Assembly: GCF_900106675.1 (NCBI RefSeq)
Contig: NZ_FNOB01000031.1
Coordinates: 1 to 35,836 of the forward strand
DNA from: Allgaiera indica
Lineage (GTDB): Bacteria; Pseudomonadota; Alphaproteobacteria; Rhodobacterales; Rhodobacteraceae
Direction: 5' to 3'
Length of the DNA: 35,836 bases
Positions 1 through 9,901 of this stretch are shown here, piece by piece. The notes under the pieces were generated by a model. That model did not search any database. It saw only the letters and a list, made by a program, of their open reading frames with translations, and was not told where the DNA came from. The translations under genes were made by a program, and so were the position numbers. Each line of letters starts with the position of its first letter. Position 1 is the stretch's first letter.

Positions 1-254
1 CGGTAGCCGCCGTTCGCGGCGATCGCTTCGGAGGTCCCCAAAGCGCAGGGAGCGGCCTTTACACAATCGGGATAACTGCCATCCCTGGCTGTGTGACACT
101 GAGTGCATCATCTTAGCTACTAATTCATGAGGTTTTCCAAAAACCGACTGCATTAAGCGATTGTTTCAGCCGTTCTATTGCACGCGAGATGAGGATACAC
201 ATCGAGTGCTGATCGTCACGTTGAACGACTTGGCAGGCTAGAGGAATGAGGCGT
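1..254. other. Left-edge stretch without a recognisable gene
   Basis: No open frame of convincing length or codon use is seen. The first 60 bases are GC-rich and could be the edge of something outside the window, but stops break every frame I checked. The bases just before 255 carry an AGAGGA-like ribosome binding site for the next gene. Confidence 0.4.
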
Positions 255-488
255 ATGGCGGAAAGCTTCAACTACATCTCCTTCGGCAACTGGGAAAATG
301 TCGAGGGGAACGTCGAAGTTGTCTCAATGCTGCGGCGGCGAATGTTCGAATACACGCCTTCTGACATCGAGAAGCGGCTGGAAGGCCTCGATGCCGCTGC
401 GACAGCCTTTTTAGAGACCCTACCGACGTTCCTGTGCACTGAGATCATGCAGGCGGGAGACGACGTCGCCAATCTCCCGCGGACGTGA
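255..488 (+). CDS. Small hypothetical protein (77 aa)
   Basis: I do not recognise this protein. Its codons favour G or C at the third position, as in the clear genes nearby, which is the main reason to call it real. The ATG at 255 is preferred over the one at 246 because AGAGGA ends at 245, giving about 9 bases of spacing. The product is soluble-looking and acidic in its second half, with no signal peptide or membrane segment and no recognised metal site. It lies about 390 bases beyond the end of merB on the opposite strand, so it is probably not part of the mercury operon. It could be a remnant of a longer gene. Confidence 0.45.
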   Translation: MAESFNYISFGNWENVEGNVEVVSMLRRRMFEYTPSDIEKRLEGLDAAATAFLETLPTFLCTEIMQAGDDVANLPRT

Positions 489-879
489 CGACGATACAGG
501 CGTGGCAAACACGACAGCTTACTCAGCCTACGATCAGACTATACCGGGCAAACTCAATATCGCCCTCTCCTGCATCACCGTAAGCGCTCAGTCGTAGCCC
601 TATGCGGCGAGGCTTGATAACCGCTTTGGGGCCGGCTGCGGACTGACAGGTCCTGATGGCCGCCCGGGTCAAGCGGACATTCACCAACGTAGCGAGGATG
701 TCGCGAGCGGCCCTCACCGGACATTCGGGCCTGTCACAGCGGATGACCGGACCGAGCCAGAAACGGACCCCAAGAAACGACAAGCGCGAAGGTCAGCGGG
801 GCGACGATGTTGGAACAACTGGAATTTCGAGCGACGTAGAAGCTCTCACCGGGCGTGGAGACCCCCTGATCGCAGAGCC
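489..879. other. Intergenic stretch downstream of merB
   Basis: Several short frames cross this region on both strands, but none shows a domain, a ribosome binding site and steady codon use together. I see no clear terminator hairpin with a T run after merB. The stretch is best read as noncoding or decayed sequence. Confidence 0.4.
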
Positions 880-1590
880 TCATGTATCTATGGCTTCAGG
901 GCCAGGCTCTGCCGCTTCTCGCAAGAAGGCTCGGAAGATCTCTGCTCCAAGTTGCACGCCTTCTTCGAGCGTCAGATCGAAACCACGCATGCCGGGTCGA
1001 TCCGACCGCCAGACCTCCAGATGCTCTGGTGAGCAGAACATCCGCATCGAGGTGCATTGACTGTCGGCGGCGCAGGAGCCGACCTCCATCACACCTGTCC
1101 AAACACGGGCCGTCGGGTCAGTCGCGTTGGTGATGGTCAAGCCGTCAGCCGCAACTGTCAGGGCCATTGGCGTCCGGCAAATGGGGCAGAGGCAGGAAAC
1201 TTCCGTCTCGCGCTGTATCATCGCGGCGACGCCCAACGCGTCAATCGCGCAGACGGCGTGCATTTCGACACCAGTGGAGCGGACGGTAAAGTCTGTGACT
1301 GCAGTCGAGAACGGATAGGCCAGCGCGATTTTTCCGTCGCGAATATGGACCAGGTCGCGTTGACTCAATTCCGCACCGATCCCGCAGGGAAACTCGGAAA
1401 TATTCGGAGGAGCTCCGTCTTCGACATAGGCACGCAGTATCCTGTGATGCGCGGCACGGACGTCCGGCGAAAGATCACTCCAGCGTGCAGCCAGCCGGGC
1501 CTCCGCCAGAAGCGCCGACATGGCCTCGTCAACCTTCGGGCTGTTGGCAAGGGACCGGTTGGGTGCCTCTCTGCCTTGATCTTTGTTCAT
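880..1590 (-). CDS. merB: MerB organomercurial lyase
   Basis: MerB cuts the carbon-mercury bond of organomercurials in the cytoplasm and hands Hg(II) to MerA. The 236-residue product matches the family in length and in its core. The segment CAIDALG supplies Cys114 and Asp117, the equivalents of the catalytic Cys96 and Asp99 of plasmid R831b MerB. The second catalytic Cys is most likely Cys179, ahead of the FCSPEHLEVW segment. Extra cysteines at 133, 135, 138 (CLCPIC) and 173 are unusual and resemble a small metal-binding knuckle. A GGAG ribosome site lies 5 bases before the ATG at 1590. It is the last gene of the merTPAB run, 164 bases after merA, so it is probably expressed from the mer promoter. 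The family call is firm; activity on any given organomercurial is inferred. Confidence 0.9.
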   Translation of the reverse strand: MNKDQGREAPNRSLANSPKVDEAMSALLAEARLAARWSDLSPDVRAAHHRILRAYVEDGAPPNISEFPCGIGAELSQRDLVHIRDGKIALAYPFSTAVTDFTVRSTGVEMHAVCAIDALGVAAMIQRETEVSCLCPICRTPMALTVAADGLTITNATDPTARVWTGVMEVGSCAADSQCTSMRMFCSPEHLEVWRSDRPGMRGFDLTLEEGVQLGAEIFRAFLREAAEPGPEAIDT

Positions 1591-1754
1591 CTGATCTCCA
1601 TCGCTCTGTAAGTTCGCACCATTGCTGAGATATGCGATTTCTGAATTGTCACTATAGTCGAGCGCCCCGACGCAGACCCGGAAACTGGCAAGCTGGGGCA
1701 GGCAGCCCGCTTAGCGCCGGAAAAGGACGATAGGCAATTTGGGCATGCATAGCG

Positions 1755-3521
<1,767 letters not shown>

Positions 3522-3540
3522 TCAATGACGCGCGCGACTA

Positions 3541-3840
3541 CTACTTCACTTCCGCGGGATAGCCGCGATTGGTCACGACCTTGATCAGCTTTGTCGGGGT
3601 CGTTTGTGTCGGATCGTAGGCGATGGTGGCGGTGACATCGGCCAGGCCGTTGGGTTGGCTAACCGCGACCGAATTGACCCCTGGCACATGCAGCAGGCTG
3701 CTCTTGATGATAGGGCCACAAAGGACGCAGCCCGCGTGGTGCACGTCAAGGATGACGGTGCTGCTGTCCGACGCAAGTGCGACACGGGGTGCTGCGGCGA
3801 GGCCAAGCGCAAGGGCCGCGCCAAATAACTGTTTCTGCAT
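3541..3840 (-). CDS. merP: MerP periplasmic mercury-binding protein
   Basis: MerP scavenges Hg(II) in the periplasm and passes it to the membrane transporter MerT. The 99-residue product has a signal peptide (a hydrophobic run at about 5-20, then ALAS before the mature start near 25) and one heavy-metal-associated fold. The metal-binding pair is Cys38 and Cys41 in GCVLCGPII, a departure from the usual GMTCxxC motif but still a CxxC. The mature domain ends in a typical VTNRGYPAEVK tail. The gene starts 22 bases after merT ends, which points to co-transcription. The variant motif is shared by a subset of alphaproteobacterial MerP-like proteins as far as I recall, so I treat it as functional. 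Confidence 0.92.
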   Translation of the reverse strand: MQKQLFGAALALGLAAAPRVALASDSSTVILDVHHAGCVLCGPIIKSSLLHVPGVNSVAVSQPNGLADVTATIAYDPTQTTPTKLIKVVTNRGYPAEVK

Positions 3841-3862
3841 CAGGTTCTCCTATGAAACGAGG

Positions 3863-4264
3863 TCAGAACACGACCGCACGAATGACGTAGGGAAAGGCGA
3901 CGGCGATGATGACGAGGATGCCGGCGGTCCAGAGCCCTATCCGGGCGACGCGGTCGGATTGCGGCGAGGCGCAATAGCCATCGGAACAGGCGACCTGCTG
4001 TTTTCGGCGCAGCCGCCACGCGCCATACCCGATGAACCCGAGAGAGGCCGCCGCGAAGATGGGCTGATAAGGCTCAAGAGCAGTAAGATTGCCGATCCAG
4101 GCTCCACTGACGCCGAGCGCAAAAAGAATGAACGGGACCACACAACATGAGGCTGCGCCGAGTGCGGCGGCTATCCCACCCAGGGATAGGAGCCGCGCTC
4201 CTGTTTCGCGCTCTCTACCTGCACCTGTCGCGTTCGGCCTTGGGTTTGCGATGTCTCCGCTCAT
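3863..4264 (-). CDS. merT: MerT mercuric ion transporter
   Basis: MerT is the inner-membrane protein that takes Hg(II) from MerP into the cytoplasm. The 133-residue sequence shows three hydrophobic segments (about 25-57, 68-84 and 108-131). The first carries the Cys40-Cys41 pair that is the hallmark of the family. A second pair, Cys93 and Cys98, lies in the loop after segment two, as in classical MerT. The N-terminal 20 residues are a polar extension. It is the first gene after the mer promoter, with its ATG about 40 bases from the -10 element. Family assignment is secure from the cysteine pattern and operon position. Confidence 0.94.
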   Translation of the reverse strand: MSGDIANPRPNATGAGRERETGARLLSLGGIAAALGAASCCVVPFILFALGVSGAWIGNLTALEPYQPIFAAASLGFIGYGAWRLRRKQQVACSDGYCASPQSDRVARIGLWTAGILVIIAVAFPYVIRAVVF

Positions 4265-4299
4265 AATCCCGTCCGTCAGTCATGCTCTTCTGGACAACC

Positions 4300-4330
4300 A
4301 TCATAGGTCCTGTAGTAACTACAGGATCAA
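4300..4330 (-). promoter_or_regulatory. mer promoter with MerR operator
   Basis: Read on the minus strand there is TTGATC (4330-4325), a 19-base spacer and TATGAT (4305-4300). The stretched 19-bp spacer is the hallmark of promoters that MerR untwists. Lying almost exactly in the spacer is a perfect dyad, TCCTGTAGT-T-ACTACAGGA on the minus strand (4308-4326, 9-bp arms). It sits between divergent merT and merR, so MerR should repress without mercury, activate with it, and regulate itself. Confidence 0.93.
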
Positions 4331-4343
4331 GAGAGATTCCGGA

Positions 4344-4781
4344 ATGGAGCGCGATTTCTTGGGTAACGAGCCGTTGATCCAGATTGGGACGCTGGCAAAG
4401 CGAACCGGCACGAACATCGAAACGATCCGGTTCTACGAGAAGATCGGCATTCTTGCAGAACCACCGCGCACGGAAACTGGGCGCCGCCTCTATGACGAGA
4501 GGCAGGTCGAGCGACTGTCCTTCATCCGTCGGACCAGGGCTCTCGGATTCAGCCTGGATGAGGTTCGAGCCCTTCTCGCGCTTGTAAATTCCCGGGATGT
4601 CGACTGTTCCGAGGTTAAGGACATGGCGACCCGTCATCTGGACGAGGTGACCGCCAAGATCGCCGATCTGAGAGCCATGCAGTCCGCCCTGGCCGGGCTT
4701 ATCACCCAATGCGACGCGGGAGATCAGTCAGGATGCCCAATGATCCCAGCTCTCTTCCGGGAAGGAACAGCAGTTTTGTAA
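4344..4781 (+). CDS. merR: MerR mercury-responsive regulator
   Basis: MerR is the dimeric DNA-binding activator-repressor of the mer operon. The ATG at 4344 gives a 145-residue protein that begins just before the winged-helix domain (IGTLAKRTGTNIETIRFYEK, about 14-33); an in-frame ATG upstream would run back through the operator and merT, so I reject it. The DNA-binding domain is followed by a long dimerisation helix. Cys88, Cys123 and Cys131 match the three mercury-binding cysteines of Tn501 MerR (82, 117, 126). The last two are 8 residues apart, one fewer than in Tn501. It is divergent from merTPAB across the shared operator. The three-cysteine pattern separates it from cadmium, lead or copper sensors of the same family. 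Confidence 0.95.
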   Translation: MERDFLGNEPLIQIGTLAKRTGTNIETIRFYEKIGILAEPPRTETGRRLYDERQVERLSFIRRTRALGFSLDEVRALLALVNSRDVDCSEVKDMATRHLDEVTAKIADLRAMQSALAGLITQCDAGDQSGCPMIPALFREGTAVL

Positions 4782-4883
4782 AGCCCGCTTTTGCGCATTG
4801 CTGCCGTTTGTCTTGTGTGCAGCGAACGTCAACTCGCCGCCCAAATGGACGAGGCGCACCGGTGCCGAGTGGTCGACGGGATT

Positions 4884-4913
4884 AGGGCGCAGGGCCCCGC
4901 GGCCCGGCGCCCT
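4884..4913 (-). terminator. GC-rich hairpin, possible terminator
   Basis: Arms AGGGCGC and GCGCCCT (4884-4890 and 4907-4913) form a 7-bp stem just past the stop of the small minus-strand gene. It could also lie after merR. No T run follows on either strand, so it is a weak terminator candidate. Confidence 0.35.
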
Positions 4914-4924
4914 GGGAGTAGCGG

Positions 4925-5056
4925 CTACTTCACCTTCTTGCCGGCGACGACGGCGTCCGACTTGCCCGCATTGGCGTTCGCGGTGGCGAGGACTTTGGGC
5001 TTTTCCTTCTTCGGCTTCTTCGGCTCGCGGTGACCGCGGCTCTTTTCCTTGGACAT
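4925..5056 (-). CDS. Small lysine-rich protein (43 aa)
   Basis: An ATG at 5056 opens a 43-codon frame that begins MSKEKSRGHREPKKPKKEK and ends AVVAGKKVK. Very similar short, lysine-rich, SKEKSRG-type proteins are widespread as hypothetical proteins in proteobacteria, as far as I recall; none has a firm function known to me. The N-terminal half is almost all charged residues plus proline, and the C-terminal half is alanine-rich with more lysines, so it is probably unstructured and could bind nucleic acid or acidic partners. There is no signal peptide or membrane segment. It converges on merR, with a GC-rich hairpin between them. The recognisable start motif makes this call better than its length suggests. 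Confidence 0.72.
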   Translation of the reverse strand: MSKEKSRGHREPKKPKKEKPKVLATANANAGKSDAVVAGKKVK

Positions 5057-5746
5057 GGGGTATCTCCAGCGTGATCCCCGGGGGCGGAATGCCGCCAGGG
5101 CCGGTGCCTTGGGAGATCAGGGTTGCCCGGCGTTGACCGGGGCGATGAGCCCGGTGGGCAGCAGACGGGGGCGTTTGCGGCGCTTGGCCTGCAGATTGGT
5201 ATTCTAGATTTGCTTTGGAGAGGCAGCAACAACGACTTCGGCTCTCGCTTCGTCCCTTCGCGCCAGGCCCGGCGAAGGGCGGGACCCGGCTCATCGCAGC
5301 CATCCGGTCGGACGAGAGCAAGCAGGACCCGGCCAAGTCTCCATGGCCGCGATTCACTCTCGCCCTGCCCGAGATTTGAGGTGTCTTGAGCTGCTGCTCG
5401 CCTATTGCCGTTGTCCGCCTCGGTCGCACCATACAGGTACTTCACTTTCATGCTGTCAGCGCAGGAGGAACCGTCGTAATCCGCCGAAGGCTGAGAGGTG
5501 GTGCAATTCTTGGGATCTACCCCCCCCTGTATTTCGCTGACCCGGGGTCTTATGTCCCACTGGAACCGAGGGCGCTTTCGCGACCTTGGTCAATCGCAAA
5601 AAACTGGATGCCAAGGATGGTGACTATGGCGAGTGCTGGGAATGACCGCATCACGCCGGCTCTTCATACGCGTTTGCTTCCGACCTAGGCGAGGACACTC
5701 GTCAAATTCCAATGCCGCAGTTGATACTTAACCGCAAGGATCATCG
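5057..5746. other. Gene-poor stretch before the antiporter
   Basis: About 690 bases hold no intact gene that I can support. The right half (about 5410-5626) contains a possible decayed transposase, listed separately. The last bases carry AAGGA seven bases before the antiporter ATG. Confidence 0.4.
5410..5626 (+). pseudogene. Possible IS110-type transposase remnant
   Basis: The plus frame reads VLHFHAVSAGGTVVIRRRLR, then about 20 residues on LEPRALSRPW. This resembles the N-terminal part of IS110-family transposases, where a DxA..VFQVHGVD..G.VVIRR.LRR segment is followed by a MEACATAHYWAR segment. The catalytic aspartates are missing, the start is lost and the rest of the gene is absent, so it would be a small decayed piece. 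The likeness is from memory of the family and covers under 80 residues, so chance similarity is possible. Confidence 0.3.
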
Positions 5747-6712
5747 ATGTTTCACGATCTTCTTCTGGTGGCCGCCGGCCTCGCTCTTCTTTTTCTTGGT
5801 GGCGAGGGTCTGGTGCGCGGTTCGGTTGCGATCGCTGAACGACTTGGCATTTCCAAGCTCTTGATAGGCCTGATTATCGTCGGCTTCGGCACCTCTACAC
5901 CAGAGCTCCTGGTCTCCGTCAATGCCGCGCTCGATGGCGCGCCAGAGATTGCGCTAGGGAATGTCGTCGGCTCGAACATCGCCAATATCCTGCTGATCGT
6001 CGGCGTGGCTGCATTGATCCTGCCTATTTCCGGATGGCAGCGCACAGCGGTTAGGGAAGCTCTGATCGCAAGTCTTACCGGACTGGTCCTCGTCGGGCTC
6101 GTACAAGGTGATATCATTAATCGGATGGAAGGCATTGCAATGCTGGTGGTCCTCGCCGGCTATCTGGCCTCCAGCGCATGGCTCGAGAAGCGCGACAGGC
6201 AGGCAAAAACCTTCAAACACGAAGCCGAGGAGTTCGAGGACATCCCGCTTGCGCGCCCTTGGATCGCCCCAGTCCTGGCACTTGCCGGGATCGGCGCACT
6301 GATCTTCGGAGCGGATCTCCTCGTCGAAGGGTCCGTCAGCATCGCACGGTCCTTCGGAGTTCCCGATGCGGTGATCGGACTTTCTCTGGTCGCAATCGGG
6401 ACCTCGTTGCCGGAATTGGCGACCTCCATCGTCGCCGCGATCCGCCGGCATCCGGACGTAGTGCTGGGTAACGTGATCGGCTCGAACATCTTCAATATTC
6501 TTGCGATCCTCGGGGTCACGGTTGTGATCCAGCCTATCGAGGTGGGCGCTCGGTTTCGAGAAATCGACACGCCGGTAATGCTGGGCGCAAGTGTGTTACT
6601 CCTCGCGCTCCTCTTCGCGACGAAGCGAATTTCGCGGACTTGGGGGGCTCTCATGCTGACTGCCTACGCCGCCTACATGGTCTTTCTGTTCACTTTCGGG
6701 ATCACTACCTGA
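5747..6712 (+). CDS. CaCA-family calcium/sodium antiporter
   Basis: This is an inner-membrane cation exchanger of the YrbG-like branch of the CaCA superfamily, which typically swaps Ca2+ for Na+ or H+. The 321 residues are mostly hydrophobic, with about ten membrane segments and a polar loop in the middle (about 145-170). The two inverted alpha-repeats are clear: GFGTSTPELLVS followed by LGNVVGSNIANILLIVG in the first half, and AIGTSLPELATS followed by LGNVIGSNIFNILAILG in the second. The paired glutamates in those motifs bind the ion. AAGGA lies 7 bases before the ATG. It stands alone, with no clear partner genes. The ion specificity is inferred from the family. Confidence 0.93.
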   Translation: MFHDLLLVAAGLALLFLGGEGLVRGSVAIAERLGISKLLIGLIIVGFGTSTPELLVSVNAALDGAPEIALGNVVGSNIANILLIVGVAALILPISGWQRTAVREALIASLTGLVLVGLVQGDIINRMEGIAMLVVLAGYLASSAWLEKRDRQAKTFKHEAEEFEDIPLARPWIAPVLALAGIGALIFGADLLVEGSVSIARSFGVPDAVIGLSLVAIGTSLPELATSIVAAIRRHPDVVLGNVIGSNIFNILAILGVTVVIQPIEVGARFREIDTPVMLGASVLLLALLFATKRISRTWGALMLTAYAAYMVFLFTFGITT

Positions 6713-7035
6713 TTGGACTTGCCCGGCTTTTGTGGAGAGCGTTTGGCTCACTTCGCGGGCCCTGCGCTCGAAGGCGATGGGGCATTGCAAGGGTGCTTTA
6801 TGCGCATAACGGACGTTCAAGCTCTATGCAGCGAAGTTCCGCATCCCGCCCTCTCTGCCGCTTCTGCTGGTCGCCTCGAACGACAGCTTCCGGGCACCGC
6901 ACCGAAGAGCCTGAACGGCCGGGATCGGGGCGCATAGCTACCCCCTGGCTCCCGAGGCATTCGCCTGAGCCGGGGACTTCTGATATTGCGCGAGGCCGCC
7001 CCGTCCAGTTTTTCATCTGCGCGGAGTGCCCACCG
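6713..7035. other. Intergenic stretch between antiporter and recombinase remnant
   Basis: Short frames exist on both strands, but none has a recognisable domain or a good start. The region may hold scrambled mobile-element debris. I see no firm feature. Confidence 0.35.
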
Positions 7036-7667
7036 TCAGATCTCTGTGCCCTCCGCAAGCGTCAGCGCGTCCTCGATGTCTACGCCGAGGTAGCGCACAG
7101 TGTTCTCGATCTTGGTGTGGCCCAGCAGGATCTGCACGGCGCGCAGGTTTCCCGTGGCCTTGTCGATGATGGAGGCCTTGGTCCGGCGTAGGGAGTGCGT
7201 GCCGTAGTCTTCCTTACGCAGGCCGGTCCCGGTGACCCATTCATCGACCAGCCTCGCGTATTGGCGGGTGCTGCGGTGGTCGGAATGTCCACCCGGCTTG
7301 GGAAGACATAGTCGTCGATCGTGCCGCCACGCCGCTCGAGCCAGGCGCGAAGGCTTGCCCGTGTTTCGGCTGTCAGCTCGAACTGAACCGGCCGACCCGT
7401 CTTCTGCTGCACTACGAGCGCCCGGGTCCGGATCTCGCCGCCCGCGACGATGTCGCCGATCTTGATCTTTACGACGTCGCAGCCGCGCAGCTTGCTGTCG
7501 ATCGCGAGATCGAACAGGGCGCGATCGCGGACGCGCCGATGGTGATCGAGCAGGAACCGGATCGCCCAGACCTGCCGCGGTTTGAGGGGGCGCTTCGCCC
7601 CCACTCTTCGGCCTGTGTTCCATGCGTGGCGCCCGCGGGCGCCGGGATCATATTCTGACATGCCCAT
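7036..7667 (-). pseudogene. Tyrosine recombinase, frameshifted
   Basis: Two minus-strand frames together make one small tyrosine recombinase of about 210 residues. The first runs from the ATG at 7667 to about 7290 and includes the box I arginine in SKLRGCDVVKIKIGD. The second picks up at HSDHRSTRQYARLVDEW and carries HSLRR (box II), LLGHTKIENTVRYLGVD (box II histidine and the tyrosine nucleophile) and the stop at 7036. The break lies at about 7285-7295 and needs a one-base change. All catalytic residues survive, so this is either a recent pseudogene or a sequencing error. There is no N-terminal core-binding domain, as in a known group of short alphaproteobacterial recombinases. Confidence 0.8.
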
Positions 7668-7691
7668 TTGCTTTCTCGAACATGACGGGCC

Positions 7692-7775
7692 TCACAGCCG
7701 CTCGATCGCCCGGACGGCCAGCGCGAACGCCGCAAAGCCGAACAGGCCAAGGGAAAGATTGATCAGATCGCTCAT
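7692..7775 (-). CDS. Candidate 27-residue membrane peptide
   Basis: An ATG at 7775, preceded by GGAG at a spacing of about 7, opens a 27-codon frame starting MSDLINLSLGLFGFAAF and ending ALAVRAIERL. It has one hydrophobic helix with a charged C-terminal tail, like many small inner-membrane peptides. It ends 24 bases before the recombinase remnant. I do not recognise a family: size and layout are a little like KdpF, but no kdp genes are near. The ribosome site and clean helix support it; its size makes chance likely too. Confidence 0.3.
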   Translation of the reverse strand: MSDLINLSLGLFGFAAFALAVRAIERL

Positions 7776-8349
7776 CTCACGGCTCCATGGATGGGATTGC
7801 CGTGCGAGGATCCCCCTGGTCGTCGTAAAGGCGCCATTCGAATTGCCGGGCATTTGCGTAAAGGGCGCGTAAAGACAGCCGATGGACCGGCGGACTCGGC
7901 GCCCTAAACAAGGCATCTGCCAGTCAAATAGTGCTTACTGCGCTTCCAAGACCATCGTAACGAACGGCCGGTTCTAAGTTGCGCGTGCGGGACCGCCTAC
8001 GACCATAATCGGGCCGACTGCTGACTCGGCTGTTCGGGCGCCCGATCGTCAGCTTTTCTCATTACGCGGCCTGCAACCCGACAGACCGGATGTCGGCCCG
8101 AAACCGGCCATTCGCACAAGCGCCAGCGAACGTCCGCGGCACAGACTTCGCGACGAGCGCGACAGCAATCACCAATATATTGGTAAGGCAAGAATGAGCC
8201 ATTCGCCGCGCTGCTCACCCCCGCCGGCAATGGGGCATCGATCATCGAGCCGCTTGAAGGAGGTAGCCCTGGATCGGAGAAATTCTGGTTCCATCTGGGG
8301 GTAGCGGCAAGGCACCGGGTTTAAGTCGAAGCGAGCGCAGCGTTCCAAA
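7776..8349. other. Intergenic stretch before scpB end
   Basis: About 570 bases hold no frame with a recognisable domain. I checked both strands for short genes and found nothing with a good ribosome site and family likeness. Confidence 0.35.
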
Positions 8350-8952
8350 TCAATCTGAAACGTCGCTGGACAACGCCACCACCCCCGCGTCTTCCAGTTG
8401 CTCCTGGTCGGGCAGGTCTCGGAGGCTTTCCATACCGAAGGCCACGAGGAAGGCTTCTGTGGTTACGAAGGTATAGGGTGCACCGCGCCGCGGGCTTCGC
8501 GGCCCAGTGCCGATCAGGCCGCGCGCGTGCAAGCGTCCAATCAGATCCCGGCTGATCTCTTTGCCGAAGATGTCCTTCAGCCCGTCCCGCGTGATCGGTT
8601 GGTGATAGGCGATCGCCGCCAGCACGGCGACATCGAACTCCCGTAGATCCAGAATCTGATCGCCCACATCGGCGGCCGCGCGCACCGCTGCAGCATAGGC
8701 GGGCCGGGTGCGCAGCAGCCAGCCCTCGCCGACCGCGGCCACCTCAAAAGCACGGCCCTCCAGCTCGGCCGCGAGATCGCCGATCAGCAGGTCGACCGAG
8801 GCGCCCTGCCCCACCACCTTCGCCAGATCCCCGCGCGGCACCGGACTGGCGGAGGCGAAAAGCACCGCCTCGATGCGACGCAACCACTCGCGCCAGCGCT
8901 GGTCGGGCGACAGGTCGGCAAGCTCACGGTCAAGCTCGGCACGGTCCGGCAT
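8350..8952 (-). CDS. scpB: ScpB-like segregation protein, plasmid type
   Basis: ScpB proteins dimerise and bind the kleisin ScpA within SMC condensin complexes that organise chromosomes. This 200-residue protein has the ScpB layout: an N-terminal winged helix (about 20-85, starting RIEAVLFASASPVPRGDLAKV) and a second one (about 95-170, with ILDLREFDVAVLAAIAYHQPITRDGLKDIFGKEIS and a GTGPRSPRRGAPYTFVTT wing). The C-terminal tail is short. No scpA or smc gene is in the window. It begins 1 base after the stop of the DUF1403 gene, so the two are translated together from one transcript. On an accessory replicon it is most likely a paralogue with its own job in plasmid maintenance; that role is inferred. 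Confidence 0.85.
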   Translation of the reverse strand: MPDRAELDRELADLSPDQRWREWLRRIEAVLFASASPVPRGDLAKVVGQGASVDLLIGDLAAELEGRAFEVAAVGEGWLLRTRPAYAAAVRAAADVGDQILDLREFDVAVLAAIAYHQPITRDGLKDIFGKEISRDLIGRLHARGLIGTGPRSPRRGAPYTFVTTEAFLVAFGMESLRDLPDQEQLEDAGVVALSSDVSD

Positions 8953-8953
8953 C

Positions 8954-9823
8954 TCACACCCCGTAGAGGCGGAAGCTGTCGCGTCCGGTCAGCTCGCGCA
9001 CCGCGCCCAATTCCACCAGCCTCTCGCAGAAACGCCGTGCGGCACGGTCCGACATCAACCCCGCCAGGTCGCGCGGGGCGAGCGCGTCACGCGCCAAGAA
9101 CAGCGCTACCGCCTCCCCTGCCCCCTTTGCGCGCAGCTTCGTCGCGACCGCTCGGAGCCGGTCCGCACCGCGCGTGACCTCCACGCACAGCTGCACCGCT
9201 TCCGAGGCCTGCCGAAGAAGCGCCGCCTCAAGGGCCCGCCGCAGATCCACGCCGCGAAGCCGCAGGTCCGCTGGCCGCAGCCCGGCGGAAATTAGTGGAG
9301 TGAGACGGTCCCACCCCAGCACATCGGAGAAACCAGCCTCGGCCAGCATCAACGCAGGCAGATCGGAACGCGGATCGTCTTCCAGGATCTGTTCCAGGGC
9401 CGAGGCAGCCAGAGCAATCGCCCCGCCCTGCCCCGCCGCGACCGAGCGCCACCGCGTCGGCGCGTCTGGCAGCACATCCTTTGGCTTACACGCCACGGCC
9501 TGCCGCCAGGCCAATGCGACTTCGCCGCAGGGATCGGGGCTGTCTCCGGGCCGCAGCAGATGCATCGCATCCCGCAGAAGCGAAATTTCCTCCCGCCGCC
9601 CCTGCAATCTCAGTGTTGCCTGCGCTGCGCGAAGCGCCAGCCGCGCTCGCAGAAGCTCGGGCGGCACCTCCGGTCGTGTCATCGCCCCCTGCAGATGCGC
9701 GACCGCAGCTCCGGCCAGAAACGCCGTCTCTTCAGGCGTTTGAGGACGCGCCACGGCGACCCAGCGCGGGAGTGGCGGCAAGATCCGTGCTGTGTCAATG
9801 AAGCCTGAGGGAAAATGCGTCAT
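8954..9823 (-). CDS. DUF1403 family protein
   Basis: The 289-residue product fits DUF1403, a family of unknown function found mostly in alphaproteobacteria. The N-terminal two thirds is a helical, alanine- and leucine-rich region (a repeated AxxALxxxL pattern), with the characteristic ETAFLAGAAVAHL near 32-44. The last 50 residues look like a winged helix: LAPRDLAGLMSDRAARRFCERL followed by LGAVRELTGRDSFRLYGV. The gene leads an operon with scpB, one base apart, and is divergent from a tyrosine recombinase across a region full of inverted repeats. An ScpA-like helical body plus C-terminal winged helix beside ScpB makes a kleisin-like partner role worth testing, but nothing in the sequence proves it. 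Confidence 0.8.
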   Translation of the reverse strand: MTHFPSGFIDTARILPPLPRWVAVARPQTPEETAFLAGAAVAHLQGAMTRPEVPPELLRARLALRAAQATLRLQGRREEISLLRDAMHLLRPGDSPDPCGEVALAWRQAVACKPKDVLPDAPTRWRSVAAGQGGAIALAASALEQILEDDPRSDLPALMLAEAGFSDVLGWDRLTPLISAGLRPADLRLRGVDLRRALEAALLRQASEAVQLCVEVTRGADRLRAVATKLRAKGAGEAVALFLARDALAPRDLAGLMSDRAARRFCERLVELGAVRELTGRDSFRLYGV

Positions 9824-9825
9824 AT

Positions 9826-9881
9826 AAATATCTTACCTGTTGGCGGCGGTTTAGGCCAGATATTTGCGCATAAACCGCCGC
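9826..9881. promoter_or_regulatory. Two interleaved inverted repeats
   Basis: AAATATCT (9826-9833) pairs with AGATATTT (9858-9865), and GCGGCGGTTTA (9843-9853) pairs with TAAACCGCCGC (9871-9881). All arms are perfect, and the two repeats interlock in the order A-B-A'-B'. The block starts three bases upstream of the DUF1403 ATG on the minus strand. It may be a compound operator or a recombination-accessory site for the divergent genes. Confidence 0.55.
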
Positions 9882-9901
9882 ACTCTATCGAATTATATAA
9901 C

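Noticed and set aside
523-1060. Overlapping frames on both strands beyond merB
   Set aside because: None combines a ribosome site, steady codon use and a recognisable domain; part overlaps merB antisense.
4728-5451. Two long minus-strand frames around the small lysine-rich gene
   Set aside because: They are arginine- and proline-rich shadows of GC-rich DNA, and the recognised small gene uses another frame.
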